Assembly: GCF_016863035.1 (NCBI RefSeq)
Contig: NZ_BOOC01000013.1
Location: forward strand, 186,001-250,000
Length of the DNA: 64,000 nt
Source of the DNA: Microbispora corallina
GTDB taxonomy: Bacteria > Actinomycetota > Actinomycetes > Streptosporangiales > Streptosporangiaceae
Direction of reading: 5' to 3'
Below are positions 1 through 7,632 of this stretch, piece after piece (the stretch's first letter is position 1; every line of letters begins with the position of its first letter). A program made the translations under genes and the position numbers. The notes below the pieces were generated by a model. It had not been told where the DNA came from. It searched no databases and worked only from the letters and a program-made list of their open reading frames with translations.

Positions 1-111
1 GGCCACCCGCACGGCCAGGGTCACGGTCACGGCCACGGCGGTCCCGCCGCGAGCGGCTCGGAGCTGTGGTCGTTCGAGGTCGTCGAGACGGCGGCGCCCA
101 AGCAGGGCTGA
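1..111 (+). CDS. C-terminal fragment of a His/Gly-rich protein (5' end outside window)
   Basis: Frame 1 is open from the first base to a TGA at 109-111. The visible 36 residues begin with a His/Gly-rich run (alternating G-H pairs) and finish with the segment SELWSFEVVETAAPKQG. His-rich tails of this type occur on metal-handling proteins and on some SlyD-like prolyl isomerases, but too little remains to assign a family. The frame ends 19 bases before the end of the convergent HD-domain gene. Confidence 0.6.
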   Translation, partial: GHPHGQGHGHGHGGPAASGSELWSFEVVETAAPKQG

Positions 112-129
112 CGTCCAGGGCGCGGGGGC

Positions 130-714
130 TCAGGACACGGCGTCGAGGGGGTTGGCGGCGATGCGGGACGCGATGCCGCCGATGACCGCCTCCGCCGCCG
201 CGCTCGACGGCTTGCGCCGCGCCTCGTCCTCGAACGCGGCCAGGAACTCCGCGCCGAACCCGAGCCGGGGGTGGCGGGCCAGCACCTCGGCCCGCGCCTC
301 CGGCGGGAACTCCTCCGGCCGCCGCCCGGAGACGTCCCAGCTCGTGGCGATCTGCAACAGGTGCGACTCCGCGTCGGCGGCCGGGGATACGTCGTCCCTC
401 ATGTGCAGCACGATGATCTCCTCGGCGCGGGCGGCCCGCTCCCGCGGCCAGCCGGCGGCGACCCCGAAGGCCCAGGCCACGTGGCCGCCCGCCTCCTCGA
501 ACGCCACCCGGTGGCCGTCTAACCCCTCGGTCAGCCCGATGTCGTGGAGCAGCGAGGACACGTAGTAGAGCTCGTCGTCGAACGCGATGCCGTGCGCCCG
601 GCCGTACATGGCGCCCCAGAGGTACGAGCGGATGGAGTGGTTGAGCAGGGCGGGCGAGCAGAAGCGGGTGGCGACGGCCAGGGCGGCCGCGGCGGCGGGC
701 GTCTCGGGGAACAT
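130..714 (-). CDS. HD-domain protein, putative metal-dependent phosphohydrolase/hydratase
   Basis: A 194-residue protein with the HD superfamily pattern: His26, the His57-Asp58 doublet in SSLLHDIGL, His104 in IIVLHM and Asp127 in SWD. These are the usual divalent-metal ligands of HD hydrolases; the layout resembles the small cyanamide-hydratase-like branch. Substrate cannot be told. The ATG at 714-712 was chosen because GGAG lies just upstream and the reading frame further upstream loses coding character. The gene is divergent from the cysteine hydrolase at 811, with 96 bases between them for two promoters. I infer a soluble cytoplasmic enzyme. Confidence 0.8.
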   Translation of the reverse strand: MFPETPAAAAALAVATRFCSPALLNHSIRSYLWGAMYGRAHGIAFDDELYYVSSLLHDIGLTEGLDGHRVAFEEAGGHVAWAFGVAAGWPRERAARAEEIIVLHMRDDVSPAADAESHLLQIATSWDVSGRRPEEFPPEARAEVLARHPRLGFGAEFLAAFEDEARRKPSSAAAEAVIGGIASRIAANPLDAVS

Positions 715-810
715 GGGCTCCAGGCTGCCAGAGAGCCCGTCCCGGCACGAGCGGCCGTTTGCGGGAACCCCGCTCACAGCGCCGGGGACGGCCAGGCCAG
801 TCTTGGGGGC

Positions 811-1431
811 ATGAACCGAGCGCTGATCGTCATCGACGTCCAGAACGAGTACTTCACGGGGTCCCTGCCCATCGCGCATCCGCCGCGGGAGGAGAGCCTG
901 GCCGCGATCCTGCGGGCCATGGACGCCGCCGGACGCAACGGCGTGCCCGTCGTGGTGGTGAGGCACACCGCCCCCGAGTCGTCCCCGCTGTTCGCCCGGG
1001 GCTCCCACGGGTGGGAGCTGCGCGGCGAGGTGGCAGGCCGGCGGTACCGGCACCTGGTGGACAAGGCGAAGGCGTCGGCCTTCCACGAGACCGGGCTGCG
1101 CGACCTGCTGGCCGGTCTCGGGGTCGACACGCTGGCCGTCGCGGGATACATGACGCAGAACTGCGACGAGTCCACCGCCCGCGACGCCTTCCACCTCGGG
1201 TTCGCCGTGGAGTTCCTGTCGGACGCGACCGGTACGGTGCCCCTGGCGAACGCCGCGGGGAGCCGTACGGCCGAGGAGGTCCACGAGAGCGTGCTGGTGG
1301 TCATGCAGTCGAACTTCGCGGCCGTCACGACGACGGACCGCTGGATCGAGGCCGTGGAGGCCCGCCTGCCGATCCCCCGCCCGAGCATCTGGGAGAGCAC
1401 GGCCGTGGCGAGGGATACGCCTGCGACTTGA
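811..1431 (+). CDS. isochorismatase-family cysteine hydrolase
   Basis: A 206-residue protein of the isochorismatase-like superfamily (nicotinamidases, N-carbamoylsarcosine amidases, isochorismatases). The catalytic triad is visible: Asp9 in LIVIDVQNEY, Lys85 in VDKAKASAF and Cys118 in GYMTQNCDESTARDAF. The cis-peptide region precedes the cysteine, as usual. Length is normal for single-domain members. The motif set does not separate an amidase from an isochorismatase; no siderophore or nicotinamide gene lies next to it, so the substrate is open. The ATG follows a G-rich stretch serving as ribosome binding site. The heparinase-like gene starts 65 bases downstream on the same strand. Confidence 0.85.
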   Translation: MNRALIVIDVQNEYFTGSLPIAHPPREESLAAILRAMDAAGRNGVPVVVVRHTAPESSPLFARGSHGWELRGEVAGRRYRHLVDKAKASAFHETGLRDLLAGLGVDTLAVAGYMTQNCDESTARDAFHLGFAVEFLSDATGTVPLANAAGSRTAEEVHESVLVVMQSNFAAVTTTDRWIEAVEARLPIPRPSIWESTAVARDTPAT

Positions 1432-1496
1432 CGAGATCACCGGGATTCGGACAGCATGTCCCGCCTCCACATCACGGTCGCTCGAAAGGAACCGGC

Positions 1497-3167
1497 GTGC
1501 GCGGCCGCACCCCTCTCCTCGGCCTGCTGGCCCTCCTGCTCCTCGGCGTGCTCGCGCCCCTGCCGGCGCGGGCGGCCTCCGGGGTGCTGCGCACGCCGGA
1601 GTGCCAGGGCGACTGGCTGCCGGCCACCCCCACGTCGCCGGACATCATGAACGGCAAGCTGTCGTTCCTCGACCTGCCGGCCGTGTCCATCGGCAAGCAG
1701 GTCGACTGGCGCATGGACCCGTACAAGAACCGGTCCTGGGAGATGATGTTCCAGTCGCTGCGGTGGGTGGGCCGCCTGGTGGCCGACTACGAGTCGACGG
1801 GCCGCGACGACTACCTGTCCCGGGCGACCGAGCTCGCCAGGGACTGGGTGGCGCGCAACCCGCCCGGCGGGCGCACCACCAGCCCGTACGCCTGGTCGGA
1901 GCACCCGATCGCGCTGCGCGCGCCCGCCCTGGTCTGCCTGAGCAGGCACGTTCCCGACCGCTGGCTGAAGGACAGCCTGGCCGTCCACGCGAAGATGCTG
2001 TCCGACCCGCGGCACTACGACGCCGGCCACAACCACGGCCTCGACCAGGACATCGGCCTGCTGCGGATCGGCTGCCGCTACCGGCAGAAGAGCTGGCAGC
2101 GGCTCGCGCTGACCCGCATGGCGCGCTCCGCGAAGCTCGACATCGACTCCGAGGGCTCGCTGCGGGAGCAGGCCCCGCGCTACGCCCTGTACGTCTACGA
2201 CCGGCTCAGGGTGGCTGTCGACACGATCGGCGACTGCGGCCTCCCGGTCCCCGCCGACCTGGCCACCCGCTGGAAGCGGCTGCCCGAGCACATCAGCGCC
2301 GCCACCCAGCCCAACGGCTATCTCGTGCCGATCGGCGACGGGCCCGCCAACGTGCAGCCGGCCGGGTTCGCCCACGCCGACGCCACCGTCCAGGTGTTCA
2401 AGGCCGGGTACGTCTTCGGCCGCACGGCCTGGGGTGACCCCCAGTCGGCCTACTACTCGATCCGCTTCGGGCCGGGACAGAAGTTCCACGGCCACGAAGA
2501 CCATCTGGGCGTCACCTACTACGCCCAGGGCCGGTCGATCCTCACCGAGGCGGGCTTCGTCTCCTACGAGGGCACGCCGTACCGGCGGTGGACGCAGTCG
2601 CCGGAGGCCCACAACGTGCCGATCGTGGCGGGGGCGAAGCTGCGCCCGCGCACCGCGACCGCCCTCACGCACCGCTCGATCGGCGAGGACCGGCAGTCGT
2701 TCACGCTGACCGACCGGGCGTACGGCGTCCGCCGCTCCCGATCGGTGCTGGTCAACCACCACGACGACGTGATGGCCGTGCTCGACACCGCGGAGCGGCC
2801 CATGCGCGACCTGTGGCACCTCGACCCCGCGCTGACGGTCGTCTCCTCCGGCAAGGGCAAGGTCGTGGTCGCCAACGGCTCGTGGCGGGCCTCGCTGGTC
2901 CAGCTGTCGCTGCCGTCGTGCAGGCCGGCGGGCGGGCAGAAGATCGTGCGCGGGCGGACAAGCCCCTACCAGGGGTGGGTCTCACCGGCGTACCTGCAGC
3001 GGGTGCCCGCCTCCGTCGTGGTCTCGCCCACGGCGAAGGCCCTGCTCACGATCGTCGTCCCGGGCACGGACGACCCCCGTGTGACGTGCTCCGGCCACAC
3101 GGTGATCGTGCACGCCCCCGGCGGGCCGGTCACCCTGCGGACGACGTCCTCTGGGGGTCTGGCGTAG
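1497..3167 (+). CDS. secreted heparinase II/III-family polysaccharide lyase-like protein
   Basis: A 556-residue protein with a Sec signal peptide: Arg-containing n-region, a Leu-rich core and a PARA-A cleavage-like end at about residue 26. The N-terminal two thirds is the helical alginate-lyase/heparinase toroid, with the conserved HNHGLDQD segment near residue 180. The C-terminal third is the beta-sandwich domain with FHGHEDH near residue 330. Family members cleave uronic-acid polysaccharides by beta-elimination outside the cell; the substrate is not predictable here. The GTG start at 1497 is preceded by AAAGGA six bases upstream, and only this start gives a proper signal peptide. It converges on the DivIVA-domain gene with a 7-base gap. 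Confidence 0.82.
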   Translation: MRGRTPLLGLLALLLLGVLAPLPARAASGVLRTPECQGDWLPATPTSPDIMNGKLSFLDLPAVSIGKQVDWRMDPYKNRSWEMMFQSLRWVGRLVADYESTGRDDYLSRATELARDWVARNPPGGRTTSPYAWSEHPIALRAPALVCLSRHVPDRWLKDSLAVHAKMLSDPRHYDAGHNHGLDQDIGLLRIGCRYRQKSWQRLALTRMARSAKLDIDSEGSLREQAPRYALYVYDRLRVAVDTIGDCGLPVPADLATRWKRLPEHISAATQPNGYLVPIGDGPANVQPAGFAHADATVQVFKAGYVFGRTAWGDPQSAYYSIRFGPGQKFHGHEDHLGVTYYAQGRSILTEAGFVSYEGTPYRRWTQSPEAHNVPIVAGAKLRPRTATALTHRSIGEDRQSFTLTDRAYGVRRSRSVLVNHHDDVMAVLDTAERPMRDLWHLDPALTVVSSGKGKVVVANGSWRASLVQLSLPSCRPAGGQKIVRGRTSPYQGWVSPAYLQRVPASVVVSPTAKALLTIVVPGTDDPRVTCSGHTVIVHAPGGPVTLRTTSSGGLA

Positions 3168-3174
3168 GCCGTCC

Positions 3175-3816
3175 TCAGCGCGGCGAGGAGCCGTTGAGGA
3201 CCTGCCGGCCCTGGTCGGGGATGTGCCCGAGCTTGCCGACCTCCTGGGCCAGCCCCTCCAGCACCGAGCGCAGCTGCACCTGGGTGACCTCGGCGAACGT
3301 CCGCAGGTAGGCGATCCGCCGCTCCAGCTCCTCGGCCTCGGCGCTGTGCGCGCCCTCGCCGGAGCGGTAGGCGCCGACCGCCTGGTTGGCGGCCTCCTCG
3401 GCCTGCCGCTGCGCCTCCTGGAGGATCTCCTCGTACTGCTGGCGGGCCTGGCCCACGATCCGCCGGGCGTAGTCCTCCGCCTCCGCGATCTGGGCGTCGG
3501 CGGTCTGCTGCGCGCGGGACAGGATGTTGATCGCGTCGACGCTGAGACCCTGCTGGGGGACGGCCTGCTCCGGGTTGAGGCCGTGCTCCTTGTACCACTG
3601 CCTCATGCGCTCGATGTAGGCGCGCAGGTCGGCCTTCTCCTTGTCGCCGGCCGCGATGTCGTCCGCGATCCGGTACAGGAACGAGCGCACCTCGTCCTCG
3701 CTGTAGCCGCGGCGCCCGAGCGCGGTGCGCGAGAACTCCTGCTTGCGCACCCGATCCGGGGTGAGGGGCTGGCGGTCGCGCAGCGGGCGATCTCCCCAGG
3801 ACGTCTCTGCCGTCAT
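3175..3816 (-). CDS. DivIVA-domain coiled-coil protein
   Basis: A 213-residue protein with an N-terminal DivIVA signature at about residues 15-55 (core FSRTALGRRGYSEDEVRSFL), then a long Ala/Glu/Gln-rich coiled coil to about residue 195. DivIVA/Wag31 proteins sense negatively curved membrane and recruit polar-growth machinery. This one is shorter than Wag31 and lacks the long linker, so it is a paralogue, not the main polar growth determinant. Its ATG overlaps the flavohaemoglobin stop as ATGA (3816-3813), implying translational coupling. Why a DivIVA protein should be made with two globins is not known; see findings. Confidence 0.85.
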   Translation of the reverse strand: MTAETSWGDRPLRDRQPLTPDRVRKQEFSRTALGRRGYSEDEVRSFLYRIADDIAAGDKEKADLRAYIERMRQWYKEHGLNPEQAVPQQGLSVDAINILSRAQQTADAQIAEAEDYARRIVGQARQQYEEILQEAQRQAEEAANQAVGAYRSGEGAHSAEAEELERRIAYLRTFAEVTQVQLRSVLEGLAQEVGKLGHIPDQGRQVLNGSSPR

Positions 3817-4934
3817 GACTCCCGACCTCTGTCGCTCGTGAACTCGTCGAAGTGGACCTGCTCGGGGGGCACGCCGGCGTCCAGCAGCCGCCCCACGGTG
3901 CCCTGAACCATCTCCTCCGAGCCGCAGACGAAGACCTGCTGGCCACGCCACGCCTGCAGTGCGACGTCCACCGCGTTGCCCCGGGTGCCGCGGTAGAACG
4001 GGTCGTGGGAGACGGCCGGGACGACATTCAGCCAGGGATGCTCGGCGGCCATCTTGGACAGCGCCTCGAGGTCGTAGAGCTCCCGGGAGTTCCGGGCGCC
4101 CACGACGAGGTCGACCCTGCGCGACGGCCCCTCGTACATCACCTGCTCCACCAGCGCCCGCAGCGGCGCGAGGCCCGTGCCCCCGGCGACGAGCAGCAGG
4201 TCGCCCGGGGTGTCGGCGGAGATCGTCAGCTTGTCGCCCACCGGCGCCCCCACCCGCAGGACGTCGCCGCGCCGCGCGCCCATGACCAGGGCGGCGCTCA
4301 GCACCCCGCCGTCGACCATGCGCACGTGGAAATCGACGGTGTTGTCCTGCCGGGGCGCGTTCGCAAAGGAGTAGAACCGCCAGATGCGCGGCCGCATCGA
4401 GTACGACAGCGAGGCCGACTGGCCGGGACGGTAGGGGTACTGGTAGTTCAGCCGGGCCCGGATCACCGCGATGCCCAGGGCGCGCGTCTCGTGGCTGATG
4501 ATCTCGCCCTCCCACCAGGGCGGCGAGGTCTTGGCCGCGTCGTCGGCGGCGTCCGCCATCACCTGCGCCACCAGGCCGTACGCCTGGGCCCAGTCCTGGG
4601 CCAGGGCGGGCGTCCACCGGTCGGCGAGGAAGTGCTCCAGCGTGGCGAGCAGCGCCCTGCCGACCGCCGGGTAGTGCTCCGCCACGACGGCGAACTTGCG
4701 ATGGTCCCGGCCCAGCTGCTGCAGGAACGGGACCAGCTCGTCGACCCGGTCGACGTTGCTGACGACGTGCCCGAGCGCGCTGACGAGCCGGTCGCGCTGG
4801 CGGGCCATCGACACCGGGAACAGGTCCCGCGTCTCCGGGTTGGCGAGGAACAGTGCCGAGTAGAAGTACAGCGGCACCTGGTCGCCGGACCGGGCGACCA
4901 GGTGCCAGCTGTCCTTCAGAGCCTGCGTGTCCAC
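3813..4934 (-). CDS. flavohaemoglobin-type globin/FAD/NAD reductase
   Basis: A 373-residue protein made of a globin (about 1-135), a ferredoxin-reductase-like FAD domain (about 150-250, FAD motif RFYSFAN near 185) and an NAD domain (GGTGLAPLRAL near 250, then VFVCGSEEMV). The globin has the B10-type Tyr in LYFYSALF and a proximal-His candidate in RDHRKF near residue 78. The known family role is NO dioxygenation to nitrate using NAD(P)H and O2. It is about 20 residues shorter than E. coli Hmp. The GTG start directly follows the truncated-haemoglobin TGA with no gap, so the two are translated as a pair. The FAD motif differs from the classical RQYS form; electron donor or ligand could differ from Hmp. 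Confidence 0.85.
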   Translation of the reverse strand: MDTQALKDSWHLVARSGDQVPLYFYSALFLANPETRDLFPVSMARQRDRLVSALGHVVSNVDRVDELVPFLQQLGRDHRKFAVVAEHYPAVGRALLATLEHFLADRWTPALAQDWAQAYGLVAQVMADAADDAAKTSPPWWEGEIISHETRALGIAVIRARLNYQYPYRPGQSASLSYSMRPRIWRFYSFANAPRQDNTVDFHVRMVDGGVLSAALVMGARRGDVLRVGAPVGDKLTISADTPGDLLLVAGGTGLAPLRALVEQVMYEGPSRRVDLVVGARNSRELYDLEALSKMAAEHPWLNVVPAVSHDPFYRGTRGNAVDVALQAWRGQQVFVCGSEEMVQGTVGRLLDAGVPPEQVHFDEFTSDRGRES

Positions 4935-5318
4935 TCAGTCGGCCGTCTCTGCGGGCTCGGCGACGATGGACGACTCCACCTTGTTCAGGGTCAGCACCAC
5001 GTGCTGCAGGATCTCGTCGCCCACCCCGGCCTCCCGCAGGACGGACAGCAGGTGCTCCCCGACCTTCGCGTAGTGCTCCGCGGTGATGCCCATGCCGCGG
5101 TGCGCCTCGGCCAGGTCGCGGCCCTCGTACGGCTCGGGGCCGCCGAGGACGGAGCACAGCAGCACCACCATGTGCCGCTTCAGCCTGGGCATGTCGACGC
5201 CGGCGAAGTAGGGCCTCAGATCGGCGTCGTCGAGGACGCGCACATAGAAGCCGTCGACGACGGTGCGGACGGCCGGCGCGCCGCCGACCTGCTCGTAGTA
5301 GGACAGCGAGGTTGTCAC
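4935..5318 (-). CDS. glbN: group I truncated haemoglobin (trHbN type)
   Basis: A 127-residue 2-on-2 globin. It shows the group I pattern: GGAPAVRTVVDGFYVRVL with the B10 Tyr, the PYFAGVDM loop, GGPEPYEGRDL, and the proximal His in EAHRGMGI near residue 73. trHbN proteins of actinobacteria oxidise NO to nitrate with bound O2 but need a reductase; the flavohaemoglobin encoded immediately downstream could supply electrons (inference). The start is a GTG with GGAGG four bases upstream. It is the first gene of a three-gene unit with the flavohaemoglobin and the DivIVA-domain protein, and a 19-bp palindrome lies 43 bases upstream of the start. Confidence 0.9.
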   Translation of the reverse strand: MTTSLSYYEQVGGAPAVRTVVDGFYVRVLDDADLRPYFAGVDMPRLKRHMVVLLCSVLGGPEPYEGRDLAEAHRGMGITAEHYAKVGEHLLSVLREAGVGDEILQHVVLTLNKVESSIVAEPAETAD

Positions 5319-5360
5319 AGGGCCTCCAAATGGGCGTGCGTCGAGAGACCGGTTGACTGT

Positions 5361-5379
5361 GTTCGATGATTTATCGAAC
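5361..5379. promoter_or_regulatory. 19-bp inverted repeat upstream of the globin operon
   Basis: The sequence GTTCGATGATTTATCGAAC is a perfect inverted repeat with 7-bp arms and a 5-bp spacer, placed 43-61 bases before the truncated-haemoglobin start. It is AT-richer than its surroundings, as expected for an operator or core promoter. A nitric-oxide sensor of the Rrf2/NsrR or another family is a natural candidate, but the sequence does not identify the regulator. Confidence 0.6.
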
Positions 5380-5536
5380 TCACCACGGTCATGACGCGGA
5401 ACGTGCTGAACGGGCGCAGCCTGGCACCCGGGACGCTGGAATCAGGGCGCCCGCGAGTGGTGGGGATGAGTGATGGTCGTGTGCTTCCTGCCGTCACCCT
5501 CCGTCGCGACCAGAGCTCGGTACGCCGGGGCGGCCT

Positions 5537-5555
5537 CCGTGACCGACGGTCACGG
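5537..5555. promoter_or_regulatory. 19-bp palindrome CCGTGACCG-A-CGGTCACGG
   Basis: Two 9-bp arms, perfectly complementary, separated by a single A. As DNA it is a symmetric operator-like site; a one-base loop makes it a poor RNA hairpin. It lies just downstream of the possible promoter at 5583-5612 on the minus strand and 219 bases before the globin operon start. It differs from the nearer palindrome at 5361, suggesting a second regulator. Confidence 0.45.
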
Positions 5556-5684
5556 TGGGGACACCGCCTCGGAGACTCCGCTTATCTAAGCAGCATTCGC
5601 ACCATATGTCACAGCAACAACACGCCTTTTCACGATAAATCTGACTTGCGACCGTTCGCGGGTGTCCGGAACCGGCAGACGACC

Positions 5685-5720
5685 AGGGCCGGCCCCGCCT
5701 GCCGCGGCGGAGCCGGCCCT
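5685..5720 (-). terminator. cimA terminator hairpin
   Basis: Arms AGGGCCGGC (5685-5693) and GCCGGCCCT (5712-5720) pair perfectly, and an inner CCGCC/GGCGG pair extends the stem around a 6-base loop. It begins 31 bases after the cimA stop on the minus strand. There is no U-tract, as is common in high-GC actinobacteria. Confidence 0.75.
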
Positions 5721-5751
5721 CTCCCCGGCCCGAGCCGGCCGGACTGCCCGA

Positions 5752-7326
5752 TCAGACGCTGTGCCCGGCCCGCAGGAGGCCGTACGTGACGGCCTGCTCC
5801 AGGGCGTGCCAGGACGCCTCGATGATGTTCTCGTCGACGCCGACGGTGGCCCACTCGCCGGTGGCGTCGCTTGAGGTGATGAGGACGCGGGTGACGGCGT
5901 CGGTGCCGTGGGCGCCCTCGAGGATGCGGACCTTGAAGTCGATCAGCTCGACCTCGGCGAGCTCGGGGTAGAGCTTCTCCAGCGCGAGCCGCACGGCCTT
6001 GTCGAGGGCGTTGACCGGGCCGTTCCCCTCGCCCGTGGCGACGATCCGCTCCCCCTTGGCGTGCAGCTTCACCGTCGCCTCACTGACGACGTCCCCTCCG
6101 GGGCGGCGCTCGACGATCACCCGCCAGGACTCGACCGTGAAGTAGCGCGTGGGCTCCCCGCTGACCGTGCCGCGCAGCAGGAGCTCGAACGAGGCGTCGG
6201 CCGCCTCGAAGGTGTGGCCGCGGGACTCCAGCTCCTTGACCCGGTCGACGAGCTCGCGCGACTGCTCGGCGGTCAGCTCGTAGCCCAGCTCGCGGCCCTT
6301 GAGCTCGACCGACGCCCGGCCCGCCATGTCGGAGACCAGCATGCGCATGTCGTTGCCGACCTCGGCCGGGTCGATGTGCTGGTAGAGGTTCGGGTCCACC
6401 TTGATCGCCGAGGCGTGCAGGCCGGCCTTGTGCGCGAAGGCGGAGGTCCCGACGTACGGCTGGTGGGAGTTCGGCGTGACGTTGGTGACCTCGGTGATGG
6501 CGTGCGCGATACGGGTCATGTCGCGCAGCGACTGCGGCGGGACCAGGTCGAACCCCCGCTTGAGCTGCAGGTTGGCCACCACCGTGAACAGGTTGGCGTT
6601 GCCCGACCGCTCGCCGTACCCGTTGGCGCAGCCCTGGACGTGCGTGGCCCCCGCCGCGACGGCCGCGAGGGTGTTGGCCACCGCGCAGCCGGTGTCGTCG
6701 TGGCAGTGGATGCCGACGCGCGCGCCCGTGGAGACGGCCTCGTGGACGACGTCGGCCAGTTCGTCGGGGAGCATGCCCCCGTTGGTGTCGCACAGAGCGA
6801 TCACCGACGCCCCGGCCTCGGCCGCCGTGCGCACGACCTCCAGCGCGTACGCCGGGTTGGACGCGTAGCCGTCGAAGAAGTGCTCGGCGTCGAGGAAGAC
6901 GCGCCGGCCCTCCGCACTCAGGTGGGAGACGGTGTCGCGGATCATCGCGAGGTTCTCCTCCAGCGTCGTGCGGAGGGCCAGCTCCACGTGCCGGTCGTGG
7001 CTCTTGGCCACAAGGGTCACGATCGGCGCGCCGGAGTCGCGCAGGGCGGCCACCAATGGGTCGTCGGCGGCCTTCACACCGGCCCGGCGGGTCGCGCCGA
7101 ACGCGGCGAGTTGCGCGTGCTTCAGGTCGAGCTCGGTCTGTGCCCGCCTGAAGAACTCCGTGTCCTTGGGGTTGGCGCCCGGCCATCCGCCCTCGATGAA
7201 GCCGACGCCGAGGCCGTCCAGGTGACGCGCGATGGCCAGCTTGTCGGCCACCGTGAGGTTCAGCCCCTCCTGCTGCGCCCCGTCGCGGAGCGTCGTGTCG
7301 TACACATGGAAGCCGTCGTCGGCCAT
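5752..7326 (-). CDS. cimA: (R)-citramalate synthase
   Basis: A 524-residue enzyme condensing pyruvate with acetyl-CoA to (R)-citramalate, giving a threonine-independent route to 2-ketobutyrate and isoleucine. The HMGL-like TIM barrel (about 1-275) carries YDTTLRDGAQQEG, the metal-binding IHCHDDTGCAVAN and GCANGYGERSGNANL; the C-terminal LeuA-type regulatory domain (about 385-520) is present. The FIEGGWPGANPKD segment is typical of the CimA rather than the LeuA branch. The ATG follows AAGGAGA. Transcription must pass the attenuator at 7381-7478. The leuB and ilvE gene products upstream act in the same biosynthetic area. The usual allosteric inhibitor, isoleucine, is family knowledge, not seen here. 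Confidence 0.93.
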   Translation of the reverse strand: MADDGFHVYDTTLRDGAQQEGLNLTVADKLAIARHLDGLGVGFIEGGWPGANPKDTEFFRRAQTELDLKHAQLAAFGATRRAGVKAADDPLVAALRDSGAPIVTLVAKSHDRHVELALRTTLEENLAMIRDTVSHLSAEGRRVFLDAEHFFDGYASNPAYALEVVRTAAEAGASVIALCDTNGGMLPDELADVVHEAVSTGARVGIHCHDDTGCAVANTLAAVAAGATHVQGCANGYGERSGNANLFTVVANLQLKRGFDLVPPQSLRDMTRIAHAITEVTNVTPNSHQPYVGTSAFAHKAGLHASAIKVDPNLYQHIDPAEVGNDMRMLVSDMAGRASVELKGRELGYELTAEQSRELVDRVKELESRGHTFEAADASFELLLRGTVSGEPTRYFTVESWRVIVERRPGGDVVSEATVKLHAKGERIVATGEGNGPVNALDKAVRLALEKLYPELAEVELIDFKVRILEGAHGTDAVTRVLITSSDATGEWATVGVDENIIEASWHALEQAVTYGLLRAGHSV

Positions 7327-7380
7327 CGTGTCTCCTTCGCGGATGTCATCTCGCCGCGCGCGCTCACCGGTTCACCGGCC

Positions 7381-7415
7381 CAAACAAAAAGACCCCTCAC
7401 GGACGTGAGAGGTCT
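7381..7415 (-). terminator. cimA attenuator: intrinsic terminator before the gene
   Basis: On the minus strand a 12-bp stem forms between AGACCTCTCACG (7415-7404) and CGTGAGGGGTCT (7401-7390), with one G-U pair, followed at once by TTTTTGTTTG. This is a complete intrinsic terminator located 55 bases before the cimA ATG and just after a leader peptide, the arrangement of an amino-acid attenuator. Bases GCAGACC at its 5' foot are also complementary to GGTCTGC in the leader codons (7469-7463), an alternative pairing. Confidence 0.88.
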
Positions 7416-7449
7416 GCGCGCCGGCGTTGTCCTTTTTCAGCCGGCGCGC
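7416..7449 (-). ncRNA. cimA leader: GC-rich hairpin overlapping the leader-peptide end
   Basis: Perfect 10-bp arms GCGCGCCGGC (7449-7440) and GCCGGCGCGC (7425-7416) enclose a 14-base A-rich loop. The 5' arm covers the last codons of the leader peptide, so a ribosome finishing the peptide would block this hairpin, and it abuts the terminator stem. This is the pause or anti-terminator element expected of translational attenuation. Confidence 0.8.
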
Positions 7450-7478
7450 CTGCCGATAATGAGCAGACCGTAGCGCAT
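7437..7478 (-). CDS. cimA leader peptide (branched-chain attenuator)
   Basis: A 13-residue ORF, MRYGLLIIGRRAG, with consecutive Leu-Leu-Ile-Ile codons (CTG CTC ATT ATC). Codons for end products of the pathway directly before competing hairpins and a U-tract terminator are the hallmark of attenuation, known in actinobacteria for ilvB and leuA leaders. Stalling at Leu/Ile codons would favour read-through into cimA. The ribosome binding site is weak. A -10-like TAGTAT lies at 7533-7528, about 50 bases upstream, without a clear -35. Function is inferred from architecture. Confidence 0.8.
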   Translation of the reverse strand: MRYGLLIIGRRAG

Positions 7479-7632
7479 GGTGTCTTGGAGTCTGCCACAC
7501 GCCTTCACCATCTGGCACGTCGATCTCATACTACGAGACGACTGAGGGTGTTCCCGCAGCTCAGAGCGCTTCCCCCGGGGCAGGAAACGGGACGTCCCCG
7601 CACGCCCGCCCGCGCCGTCCTAAGGTGATGCC

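Larger units (their letters stand above)
5319..5751. other. intergenic region between globin operon and cimA
   Basis: 433 bases without a credible gene. It holds two operator-like palindromes (5361-5379 and 5537-5555) and the cimA terminator hairpin (5685-5720). An AT-rich stretch at about 5581-5645 contains a possible minus-strand promoter: GTGACA (5612-5607), an 18-bp spacer and TAGATA (5588-5583), reading towards the globin operon. Small frames here lack codon bias and ribosome binding sites. Confidence 0.6.

Noticed and set aside
5908-7473. Plus-strand frame opposite cimA
   Set aside because: Antisense of conserved CimA residues; no ribosome binding site or domain.
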